Shown piece by piece: positions 31,354 through 41,779 of a stretch of 64,000 nucleotides of DNA (position 1 is its first letter; each line of letters opens with the position of its first letter). A program made the position numbers and the translations under genes. The stretch is from NCBI RefSeq assembly GCF_027943255.1, contig NC_072897.1:18786044-18850043 (forward strand), read 5' to 3'. This DNA is from Anastrepha obliqua. Its lineage: Eukaryota; Arthropoda; Insecta; Diptera; Tephritidae. The notes under the pieces are model-generated. The model saw only the letters and a list, made by a program, of their open reading frames with translations, was not told where the DNA came from and did not search any database.

Positions 31354-34300
31354 GGTGCCTCCAGGCAAATCTTCACCATGCTAAGGCTGCTACCACTGAC
31401 CTTAGCAGAAGACTTGCCGGAGGTATCAACATAGGGCTGATCCAAGATCCCTGGATCTACAGAGGCCGTCCTCAAGGCCTCAATGTCCAAAATACACAGG
31501 TAATTTATGACAAAAGCGCTGTCAAACCTAGGGCTGCGATAATCATAGATACCAACATTAAATTTTTGCCATTCACAGAACTCTTGAATGGCGATATATC
31601 AACAATACTGGTCGAAGCGGAGTTTGGTGGAGGCAAGAGAGAGGTCGTAATCGCCTCAGCTTATTTCCCCGTAGACGCCGACACAGTACCACCAGAGAAA
31701 ATCAGAGGTCTAGTGGAGTATTGCCAAACCCACAATCAAACTCTCATAACTAGATGCGACGCAAACTCCCAAAATCTGGCATGGGGTAGCACAAATACAA
31801 ATAACAGAGGTGAGTCACTCGTTGAATATTTATTACTTAGTAACATAACAGTAGTAAACAGCGGTAATAAACCCACTTTTGTAAACGCAATACGATAAGA
31901 GGTACTCGATTTAACTCTAATTACTAACAAATCTTTGAATATGATCAGTAACTGGAGAGTCTCGGATGAGGACTCAATATATGACCACAAACACATTGAC
32001 TTAAATGGGGTGGTAAAGCTTTTCACATTTTACAGAAGCCCAAAAGCAGCAAATTGGAAAAGATACAATGATGCTTAATGACATGCTTAATAACAGCGTA
32101 AGCAAAATATCATCAACAGAGGAGCTAGAAAAGGCAGTAACAGACATGACTGACTCATTTATAGCCTAATACCAAGACTGTTGTCCACTAAAAATGAAAT
32201 CCTCCACGAAGAGGGTCCCCTGGTCTAACAACGAACTTGAAAAACTTCGGAAAGCAACGAGGAAATTATACAACACTGCAAAGAAGACAAATAAATGGGA
32301 CGAGTATAGGAAATCCCTGACTAACTATAACAAAGAACTAAGGAAGTTCCAACGAAATTCGCGGAAAAATTTCTGCGAGGATCTAAAATATACTCCAGCA
32401 ACAGCTAGAATTCAAAAATCACTATCCAAAGGTGACTCAAGTCCCATAGGCACACTAAAAGGTCCAAACGGAACGATTACCAACACATTCTTAGAAACAC
32501 TAGAGCTTCTTCTAAAGACTCACTTCCCAGATTGTAAAAGTCATGACCCATCAATCGACAATCAGTCTGCACACACTCGTTGTCAATATAGAAAAGGCAC
32601 TAAATCAAAAAGAAATAGCCCTCTGTTCCTTTATGGACATAGAGGGAGCTTTCGACAACGCAAATTACAAATCCATGGAAACAGCACTCGGAAAAAGAGG
32701 TGCAAACCCTATACTAATACATTGGATAAGCCAAATGCTTAATCAGAGGATTATTAAAGTCTCGTTAGGCCAAGCTGAACTTAATGTCACAACAGTAAAG
32801 GGATGTCCGCAAGGAGGAGTTCTTTCTCCACTGCTATGGTCCCTACTAGTTGATGACTTGGTGCAGCACCTAAACAATAAGGGATTTATAACCATTGGCT
32901 ATGCAGATGACAAAACTGTTATAATAAAAGGCAACCATGAAAGGACACTAACAGACTTAATGCAAAATTCCTTGAACGCAACATGGGAATGGTGTAAAAA
33001 GGAGGGGCTGTCGATCAACCCTAACAAAACCACAATAATCCCCTTCACAAGAAAAAGAAAGCTAGAGTTTCCTGCATTGAAAATAAATGAAACAGTGATA
33101 GAACTAAAGGAAGAGGTCAAATATCTAGGTTTAACCTTAGATAAAAAAACTCACTTGGGAATCACAAATAAATAATATAACAAAAAAAGCCACGAAATCC
33201 TTGTGGACAACCAAACAACTACTAGGGAGATCCTGGGGCCTCAGCCCTTGTATGGCCCTCTGGATATACACCCAAATGGTTAGACCAATCATACTGTATG
33301 GGGCACTAGTATGGTGGAGCAAATCTATCCAACAAACAGCGGTAATCAAACTGGGAAAAGTACAAAGGCTTTGTTGCCTATGCATCACAGGGACTATGAG
33401 AACTACCCCAACAGCTGGCATGGAAGCACTCCTTAATCTCCCACCACTTCATATAGCAATCCAAGAGGAAGCAGCTATGCAAGCACTCATGCTACACGTG
33501 AAAGAAAATTTCAAATTAGGCAACTTAACCGGTCACCTAAATATCCTAAATAAAATCAAAAACACCATAAGCATGGCTCAAGTTTCAGACCACATTGACC
33601 CAACCCTCTGTTTCACAAAAGGATTCACAATTACCTTTCCTGAGAGGATCGAGTGGAAAACAAACCCAAAATGGATGAATGATGGTTCACAAAAATGGTA
33701 CACTGATGGATCAAAAACACCTTATGGTGTAGGAGCAGGAGTAGTGGGGCCCAGAATCCGCAAATCATTCACTCTCACCAGGGACACCACCATCTTCCAA
33801 GCGGAATTATACGCCATAATGGGAGCAGCAAACATCATGCAACGTAGAAACCACAAGAGAGTAAAGATTAGATTACTCTCGGACAGCCAATCAGTTCTAA
33901 AAGCTTTAGATAGCTATACCTACAACTCAAAGACTCTCTTAGAATGCCTAAAGGCACTCAATAACCTGACATCCAAAAACAATGTCTCATTAATTTGGGT
34001 ACCATTTGGGACATGAGGGATATGACGGCAACGAAAAGGCAGACTTTCAAGCCAAAAAAGGGGCAGATGTAAATTTCATCGGTCCTAGTCCCATGTTTGG
34101 ATTTAACAAAAACAGCTTAAAACAAAAAGCGAAATACTGGGCCAAAACTCTAATAAATCAGCATTGGAACAACGTAGAAGCTCTTAGACACTCGAAAAAG
34201 TTCTTAAGTTTCAATGCTAAAAGAGCTAACATGGCCCTCACGTTAAACAAAAAGAGCATTCGCACTCTCACATGCGCCCTCACGGGTCACTTCACCTGCA

Positions 34301-34515
34301 ACAAACACTTACACAAATTAGGCATAACTAGCACCAGCACCTGCAGAATTTGCTGCGAAGATGAGGAGTCTATAGAACATATCATCATCGAATGTCCGGG
34401 GTTGACGCATAGAAGGAACAAGTTTTTAAACAAGTTCATGCTTATAGATGAAGACCTTCAATCACTCCCTCAGAAGGAGCTGGTACAATTCATAAGCATA
34501 CTTAACAGTCAATAG
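31350..34515 (+). pseudogene. LOA-type LINE ORF2: endonuclease, RT, RNase H, broken
   Basis: ORF2 opens at the ATG overlapping the ORF1 stop (MRCLQANLHHAKAA). The endonuclease has IRGLVEYCQTHNQTLI and RCDANSQNLAWGS. A TAA at 31896 and further stops near 32078 break it. 32194-32740 is the linker before RT, and about 150 residues of RT fingers are deleted near 32570. The palm follows with FMDIEGAFDNANY, GCPQGGVLSPLLW and GYADDKTV (catalytic pair). After frame changes near 33175 and 34010, RNase H is seen (KWYTDGSKTPYGVGAG, FQAELYAI, LLSDSQSVL), then a C-terminal CRICCEDEESIEHII site. Confidence 0.82.
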
Positions 34516-34603
34516 ACAGCATAGGGTGCACAATAGATCAATATGGTCGCAGTGCTAAAGGCCCATACCTTAACCCTTTACTACCATTAACCATTAACCT
34601 TCA

Positions 34604-34714
34604 AATACTGTGATTTCAGAGTACATTTCTACCCTTGCAGATGTATACATATGTTTTTGTGCACTTTTTATCAATTGAAGAACTACATATGTAAAATACT
34701 ATACTAATTAACTA
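34604..34714 (+). repeat. Tandem-array repeat unit, copy B (continued)
   Basis: The sequence resumes after the LINE with the AATACTGTGATTTCAG and TGCACTTTTTATCAATTGAA blocks, matching 36390-36520. It stops at the mariner end at 34715, in the TAATTAACTA string that is uninterrupted at about 36504-36513. Confidence 0.65.
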
Positions 34715-35447
34715 AAGGGTCACTTTTTAGGAGCTATCGGCAAATTTGCATGAAAAATGCATGAAATTTTAATTTAAATCGATAGTACAGTCCATATAAT
34801 TTAATGTTTGAAGATTATTTCATGCATATGTTGACCGCAACTGCGCCTCAAATGGTCCATCCGCTTAGTCCGATTTTGGCATACTCTTTCCAATGTTTTG
34901 GTCGGTAGCTCACATATAAATGCTTTAATGTTGTCTTGCAATGCGTTAATTGAAGCAGGCTTGTCTGAATAGACATGAGCTTTAACATAGCCCCACAAAA
35001 AATAATCTTAAGGCGTTATATCGCACGATCTGGGTGGCCAATTGACAGGTTCCGAACGTGAATAAAATGTCAACAAGTCCACTGTTTCGCGTGCTGTGTG
35101 GCATGTGACACCGTCTTGCTGAAACCACGTGTCATGCAAGTCAAGCTCTTACATTTTGGGCAAAAAAAAGTTGGATATCATTTCACGGTAGCGCTCACCA
35201 TTCACAGTTACGTTACGATTCGCAGCATCTTTGAAGAAGTATGGTCCAATGATACCTCCAGCCCATAAACCGCACGAAACTGTGACCTTTTCTTGATACA
35301 TTGGTAGCTCTTGCAATTCTTCTGGCTGATCTTCACTCCAAAATCCACAATTCTGCTTATTTACGTACCCATTGATCCAAAAATGAGCTTCGTCGCTGAA
35401 CACAATTTTTCGATAAAAAAGTGGATCTTCGGCCAACTTTCTTCATA
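34715..35447 (-). mobile_element. Mariner (DD41D, rosa-like), 5'-truncated
   Basis: The left end AAGGGTCACTTTTTAGG follows a TA and behaves like a mariner TIR. The right end has no matching TIR and joins repeat-array sequence at about 35448. Only the C-terminal two thirds of the transposase gene remain. Relative to copy C, about 480 bp of the array are missing here, so deletion accompanied or followed insertion. Confidence 0.7.
34801..35436 (-). pseudogene. Mariner transposase fragment, two stops
   Basis: It reads VFSDEAHFWINGYVNKQNC (first catalytic Asp), KVTVSCGLWAGGIIGPYFF and, after a stop at 35149-35151, WFQQDGVTCHTARET (second Asp), NWPPRSCDIT, then a second stop where a Leu codon is expected, and DYFLWGYVKAHVYSDKPA. 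About 11 residues between the second and third acidic sites are deleted. The C-terminus HMHEIIFKH ends normally. The whole stretch is in one frame, so decay is by point mutation plus a small deletion. Confidence 0.82.
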
Positions 35448-37239
35448 GTTCTTAGAACTATGAGCTCGAATTTATCAATGAACTTTTTGATGATGAGTGT
35501 TTTCTTGTAGGGTACAATAGTTGAAACTTTACTTTGATTTTAAATGTTCGCGGAAATATTTCCATTCATCAATCATTTAAGTTTGTTTGAAAATATAAAT
35601 TGAATAAATTTTCGTTTATCAAATTGCAAATTCCTTGCAAAATACCATCGGCTTTTCGTCAATTTGATTTGCTATAGAAGCCAAAAACTGTGCAGACCCA
35701 ATATACTAAAGAGAGAATTCGCTGTAAACAACTCTGTTAAAAGTTTCGCCACACTTCGGCGGTGGTTAGACTTCGTTTTTGACAATTCACACTATTCGTA
35801 GCTCGTGAGACTTCTCTATACATTAACGTTCTCTGGTATTCGTATTAACGCATAGCATATTCGTATTAACGCATAGTCTCAATGACAGGAATGTATGGAA
35901 TTTCGAGGGGTACTCGTTTCGCGAAGACTTATCACCACAGACACATTTTTCACCAAAAGTTAACAGTAAGGGGCTGAATTATGTAAATTTAGCAGCAGTC
36001 GATAATAATTTGTTGGTGATTACAAGCAAAGAATGTTAAGGGAGCTTTTTAATGTGACCTATAAATTTGAATTTTTTCCAAATCATCCAAAATTATATAC
36101 ATATGTTATGTCTGTCTGTCTAATGTTTGTAAACTTTGTTGAATACCCTTCAACTGAATCAAAATCCTCTATAGAAAACACTTCTTTACCAGGCACACAG
36201 GTAGATGGCATATGCAGATTTAAATTTGTGAATTTATACATATGCGCATATATATATATATGCTGTGTGTATGTGCATATCTCCATTTGCTACAGGAAAA
36301 CATATTACGGTAAAATTTCTCAAGAAATCCAGCGCGCATTCATAGGCACAACATTGTAAGTACAGTAGCCTTGAAATGTGTACAGGCACCTTCAAATACT
36401 CTGATTTCAGAGTAAGTTTCTAACTTTGCAGGTATATGCATATGTTTTGTGCACTTTTTATCAATTGAAGAACTACTATACATACGTAAAGTAATATACT
36501 AATTAACTATTTACCTATCAGAGAACATAAAATAATTGATTGGAAATTTACTTCTAGTAGTGAAATGTGCGACACAGAACTTCTTTATAAGCAATACTTA
36601 TGCTGTTTTCTGCAAGTTACTGTATGCTCATGCGCGCACTTGACGCACAGCAGCTGCGGCTTGTTTACAGTAGCACAGAAAACAAACTATGTGACATATC
36701 ACGCTGAAATTCGCCATGTAAGCTTATAACAGTCCTAACAAAAAAAAAAAAAAAATTATTCTTGCCATATGTCATCCGCGGACCGTGTTATTGATACCGT
36801 TTCGTTCATATTTGAGCAGAAGTTATATTGATGCATTCATATGTATGTACAGAGCCGCGGCCACTCGAATTGATGAAAATTCAAGATTTACCTAATATTG
36901 GCAAATAATTCTATGCGAAATATTCCAATATTGACTATTTTTGAATGGTCGAGAAAATTGGCATATGGCGGCTCGTTTTATGAATGAAAGTACTTTGCTC
37001 GTAGAAATATGAGCTCGAATTTATCAATGAATTTTTTGATGATGAGTTTTTGTTCAAACTGTTCAGCGCCGCCGCGACTATTTTAGGCTGTTCAGCACCA
37101 TGGCAACTACATATAATGATGGCCGCTACGCCTGCGCCTATGAATGCATTTTGTTCTTGTAGTCGCTAGGCATACAATTTTGCTTTGAGTGACATTGATA
37201 TTTAGAGGAATAAAGTGAGTGCCCCGCGTGTGCTGCTGT
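35448..37239 (+). repeat. Tandem-array repeat units, end of copy B and copy C
   Basis: 35448-35810 matches 28360-28420 and 29048-29350; 35810-37239 is the most complete unit. Landmarks: CATTAACGTTCTCT, ACCACAGACACATTTTTCACC, GTCTGTCTGTCT, CCAGCGCGCATTCATAGG, TGTGCACTTTTTATCAATTG, CTGCAAGTTACTGTATGCTC, GCCACTCGAATTG, AATATTCCAATATTGAC and CATTTTGTTCTTGTAGTCGC. It ends at the hAT-like target ATGTACAT. A segment GTATTCGTATTAACGCATAG is locally duplicated near 35836-35875. Confidence 0.65.
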
Positions 37240-38508
37240 ATGTACATTAGGGTGGCAGTTATTTTGCAAGATTATTTTTTTATTGGTGCTACCCCCCAGA
37301 TTGGTTCCTTTGTGTATAAAATGGTGGAAAAAAAGTTTGAAGTAAATCTGGTAAGTAGAAAGTGTGCCCCCGGGCCTTCAAAATTTCAAAAAACCCGAAA
37401 ATTCGTAGTATAAGTACTAGTAGTAAGTAAAATAGCCGAGCACTTAGTTTATCACATTACAATGATAATTCAAATTATTACGCTTAAAAAAATATATTCA
37501 ATGCAGAATCTACCAAGTCGTTCGACCCTTGCTTTTTGACAACTCTGTCAAAAATTTTCCATTTTTCTTCAATTTCTGAATTACAAAAACAAAACGGAAG
37601 TTAAAATATGTGAGATAACTTATCAACTGATCACATTTTGAAATTCGAAATGAAAATAGATTTCTTCAAACAGATTTCCGCGCATAAAAAATTGGGTTCA
37701 CGTTTTGACTAACGTACACATCGTGTCTTAGATAATATCAATATCAAAAACTAGTACTAGTATCAAATAAAGTAGGCGAGCATTTCGTTTCTGAAATAAC
37801 AACGGTAATTCAAATTTGTATGGCTAAAAAAGTTTTGTATTAAAGTTTTTTAAAAAAATCATTAGTTGCTTACAACATTTGACGTGAAGGCATTCGGTAG
37901 TACAATGTCGCGACCTCTATTACGAGAAAAGTTTATCTGCTCGGGTATTATTCAAATGAAATTTTTGGAAACAAACTTCTATCTGTAAAACAAACGTTAC
38001 AAGTTTTTTTTTTCAATTTACGGGTGTGTAAGTTAACAATACGAGGCAGTGCTTCACTAGCTGTGCGGGAAGTGATGAGATATTGTGAGAAAGCCCGAAT
38101 TCCGACGCAAGAACTAAAGAACTGTATACCAAAGTTAGAAGGTCTCTATCAGCAGTGGAGGCAACTTTTCAACTTCATGCTGCAAGAACGTCGATGGATC
38201 TTAAGAAAAAAGAAAAAGAATTCGTTGAAAAACTCGAGGATCTCTTCGATATTGCACACGCCAATGCATTGAATATCATATCCATTGAAGAAGATAAGCA
38301 GTTCTTAAACAATCAGCGGATGAAAGGACGCCCGGGGTTTATGTATGGAATTGATTACCAGCTAAGTGCGAAAGAGACTCGAGTTTCTGAGCGAAAATTA
38401 CGAGAGGAGAAGAGTAAAGAACGAAGCAATAATGAAGTTCTTCTCTAGCTACCTATTTAACATGAATATTTATGTATATTGAACTAAATCGTACTTATAT
38501 TGTTAATA

Positions 38509-39448
38509 ACGGGTGATCAATCATGAGGTGCTTTTTTCAATAGTTAAAAAAAAAACAAAAATGTAAATTATGTTCAAAACCTTTATTTATCATTTGAAAG
38601 GACATTCTTTGACATTTACTTTTTGAATATGACTTCATTCAAATGTTGGCCTCAACTACGCTTAAGGTGGTCCATTCTGAAGGCCCAATTTTCAATCACT
38701 CGTTCGAGCATTTCGACTGGTATGTCGTGAATAACATGCGAAATGTTGGCTTCCAGAGCTTCAATCGTAGCTGGTTTATCAGCATAGACCTTGGACTTCA
38801 CGAATCCCCAAAGAAAAAAGTCCAAAGGTGTGATATCACAAGATCTTGGTGGCCAACTCACAGGTCCTAAACGTGAAATCAGCTGCTCTCCGAAATGACT
38901 TCTCAATAAATTCATTGTTTCACGAGCTGTATGGCAAGTGGCTCCGTCTTGTTGAAACCAAATGTCGTAGAGATCATTAGATTCAATTTCAGGTAGCAAA
39001 AAGTCCGATATCATGGTACGGTAGCGAGCACCATTCACAGTTACGTTGCGGCCATCATCATTTTTGAAAAAATATGGACCGATGATTCCACCAGCCCATA
39101 AACCACACCAGACCGTTGTTTTCTCTGGGTGTAAAGGTAGCTCTTGAACCTGTTCTGGTTGCTCTTCATCCCAAATACGGCAATTTTGCTTATTGACGTA
39201 ACCATTGAGCAAGAAATGCGCCTCATCGCTGAACAAAATTGCGGTCTAAGCGCACGAAAAACATTTGCCACAGAACGCTGATTTTCATAATACAGTTGAA
39301 CAATTTGTAGACGTTATTGCGGTGTGAGTCTTTCCATGATGAAATGCCGAACGCTGTTCAACAAATCCACGATGACAGTTTGCCACAACTCGCGCGCGAT
39401 CTGTACAAAAAACGCAAATGAAAAAACTCCTCTTAATTGATCACCCGT
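38509..39448 (-). mobile_element. Mariner (DD41D, rosa-like), internally deleted
   Basis: The TIRs begin ACGGGTGATCAATCATGAGG on the left and ACGGGTGATCAATTAAGAGG on the right (complement). TA lies on both sides (38507-38508 and 39449-39450). Its 940 bp are about 350 bp less than a full mariner. It disrupts the hAT-like transposase. Confidence 0.88.
38652..39340 (-). pseudogene. Mariner transposase, N-terminal stub plus catalytic domain
   Basis: The 195-codon frame (39236-38652) carries FSDEAHFLLNGYVNKQNCR (first Asp), TVWCGLWAGGIIGPYFF, WFQQDGATCHTARET (second Asp) and WPPRSCDITPLDFFLWG. The Asp in TPLD lies 41 residues after the second Asp, the spacing of the DD41D/rosa group; the Asp in CDITP is at 36. 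The N-terminal stub (about 39340-39245, ending VANVFRALR) is in other frames and about 110 residues between stub and catalytic domain are gone. The catalytic half is open. Confidence 0.85.
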
Positions 39449-41039
39449 TACTATTTCTAGCTCAATCTGATATACTGATGACATCGAGTTCAAGCAGCGG
39501 AGAAGATTTAGAAGCGCGTGCTTCGGAGGGAATTCCGCAATATTCAAAACATTTGTCTGTACCAGCAAAACAAAAAAGAGGACGACAAATAATAATAATT
39601 CCTAAGCTTGCTGCTGCTTTTGATAAGTGCAAGATCAGTGACAGGAATGCAGTTCATATTCTTATAGCTACACTTGAAGCCCTTGGTCAAGATGTGGAGA
39701 CTTTTGCGATCAACAGGTGGTCTATTAACAATTCTCGTGAGAAACTCCGATCAACTTCTTGGTGTACCTGCATTGCAATCAGGGAGTGGAAAAGAACAGA
39801 CAACAGCTGTTTGCGAAACCCTTGTGGATTGGGGCCTTCAGGACTACGTAAAAGCATTGGTTTTTGACACTACTGCCTCTAATAGGGGCGCTTTTAATGG
39901 TGCGTGTGTTTTGATTGAAAGCTTTCTAGAAAAAGATCTCTTATATTTGCCTTGCCGCCATCACATATACGAAATCATTTTAAAAGTCGTTTTCGAGGAG
40001 AAGATGGGTAAAACTACCGACCCAACCGTACCAATCTTAAAAAAGTTCGAAACTGCTTGGCCTAAAATAAATGTTAATAATTTTAAAACCGGAATCGTGA
40101 ATAAGAAGATCAGAAAACATTTGGATCCGGTCGATGTTTCCCGAGATCTTGATTTTATACGAAGCACGTTGGAAGAACAACAACCGAGAGAGGATTATCG
40201 AGAATTTTTACAATTGGCTGATATTTTTCTTGGCGAAATACCATCTCATGGAGTATCCTTCCGTGCTCAAGGAGCTATCCATCATGTAAGGTCGATGGCT
40301 AAGGCTATTTATTGCTTTAAGATATTCATGTTTCGCGATGAATTTATATTATCACCGCGTGAGGAAAATGCAATTTGTGATATTTGCATTTTCCTTATCA
40401 GTACATATATATATCGAAGCGTGGTTTTGTGTACCTTCTGCAGCCAAAGCAGCATTTTTGGATTTCAGTGTTCTTTCCAAAATTTATAAATACCGGACAG
40501 TTAACGAAGACATCTCTCGTGTGGCTTTACAAAAAATCAAAAATCATTTGTCGTATTTATCACCTGAATCCATCGCCTTGGCCTTCTTTGACCCAAATGT
40601 GACGGCAGAATCAAAAATTAAAATGGTAAAGGCGTTGAATCGTGAAAATGATGCTGAATGTGAAAAAAGTATTAAAAGGATAACCGTGAAAACAAGCCAA
40701 GTTCCTGAATTATTAAAGCAAGGAGTTGAATAATTTGTCTCCAACAAAACAAAACGATTCTTTGCAAGATTTAACATAAATGACGAATTCCTATGCACAG
40801 ATCCTGCCCGGTGGCACAAACATAAAGATTTCGTCCAAGCTTTAAAAGTAGTTAATAAACTTAAAGTAACAAATTATACGGCGGAGAGAGGTGTTCAACT
40901 AGTACTCGTAAAGGATTTTAATAAGTCTTATACAAAAAACGAGCGAAAAATGCAGTACGTGCTCCAAGTTGTAAGTGACTATCGACAGAAGTTCCCAGAC
41001 TGCAATAAACAAACTATATCTAAAAATAAAGATTTTTAA

Positions 41040-41400
41040 TTCATTTTTATTTTATTTTCTTCAATGAGTTGTTTCATTTTTTTTAGTTTTTTTTAAATGT
41101 TGTTATTAAACTAAATTGCAATGAAGTAAGCGTCATATGGAACTATATATGCTAAATACTGTATGGATAATAATTTCCTTCTTCAATTTATATATGTATA
41201 ATTTAATATACTTTACCAATTAAATTCTTTTACTACTTATTTACGCTGTATATATACTCATGTAAAATAAAAAACACACTTTTAATGAAATTAAAATTTT
41301 TTGTCATTTTGGGGTAAATTTTGCATATTTAAAGGCTCGGGGTCACACCTTTCCCCTATCCGATTGGCACCAAATTTCACAGAGGTCATTTTTATATAGA
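41040..41400. other. 3' untranslated part of the hAT-like element
   Basis: AT-rich sequence between the transposase stop and the subterminal repeat. No other gene is seen. Confidence 0.5.
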
Positions 41401-41482
41401 ATGGAACCAAACTGGAGGGTAGCCCGCGAAAAAATATTGTATATAAAAAAACAGGTCAAATAACTGCCACCCTAATGTATAT

Positions 41483-41779
41483 ATGCTAGGACATAAAGTG
41501 GGTATATATACATACATAGAGCAGAATTGTTTTTGCACTTGTTAGGAAGAAACTCGTTCACTAGTGCGAATGGGTATTTGATTTCTTGTAGGAATGTGAT
41601 GTGCTGTGACATGTGTACATATGTACACAAGTCAAGGTTATTGGGCATACATGCATATGTGCATATGTATGATAGGAAGATGATGTTCTTACGCTTGTGC
41701 ATTATTGTTTTTCGTATACAAATGTACATACATACATATGTATGTAAATGCTGTCGAATACATAAACTATAAATTGACA
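41483..41779 (+). repeat. Tandem-array repeat unit, copy C (end)
   Basis: It matches the 28560-28760 region (TTGCACTTGTTAGGAAGAAA versus a TTAGCATTTGTTAGGCAGG equivalent) with many ACAT/ATGT microsatellite steps. The Helitron array starts at 41780 after the base A. Confidence 0.55.

Larger units (their letters stand above)
29923..34594 (+). mobile_element. LOA/I-group LINE with RNase H, copy 2, defective
   Basis: The 9-bp target duplication TAACCTTCA flanks it (29914-29922 and 34595-34603). The 3' tail is a run of CCATTAA repeats. A 385-bp GC-rich 5' leader precedes ORF1, so the 5' end may be complete. ORF1 and ORF2 overlap by ATGA. The presence of an RNase H domain after RT places it among the LOA/I clades. 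Base composition is clearly less AT-rich than the flanks. Confidence 0.85.
38024..41039 (+). pseudogene. hAT-like transposase, interrupted by a mariner and frameshifted
   Basis: Pieces in order: REVMRYCEKARIPTQELKNC (38024 frame); VEKLEDLFDIAHANALNII to 38448; mariner; SSSSSGEDLEARASEG, IIIIPKLAAAFDKCKISDRNA (39480 onward); KALVFDTTASNRGAFNGACV with LLYLPCRHHIYEIIL; PESIALAFFDPNVTAESKIK; and, after a stop at 40731-40733, NYTAERGVQLVLVKDFNKSY to 41039. The DTTASN...CRHHIYE segment may hold catalytic residues, and the terminal TAERGV block resembles a hAT C-terminal dimerisation region. I recall relatives as uncharacterised multi-copy proteins of insects and Hydra. At least three frameshifts and probable deletion of the first acidic site near 39720 leave it inactive. 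Confidence 0.65.
37248..41474 (+). mobile_element. Unclassified hAT-like DNA transposon with 8-bp target duplication
   Basis: The ends are identical 17-bp inverted repeats TAGGGTGGCAGTTATTT, followed by further similarity (CTACCC, TTTGGTTCC). The flanks ATGTACAT (37240-37247) and ATGTATAT (41475-41482) form an 8-bp duplication with one change, matching the hAT preference nTnnnnAn. It encodes one long transposase-like gene on the plus strand, broken by a mariner at 38509-39448. Without the mariner it is about 3.3 kb. Superfamily placement rests on TSD length and weak motif resemblance only. Confidence 0.72.
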
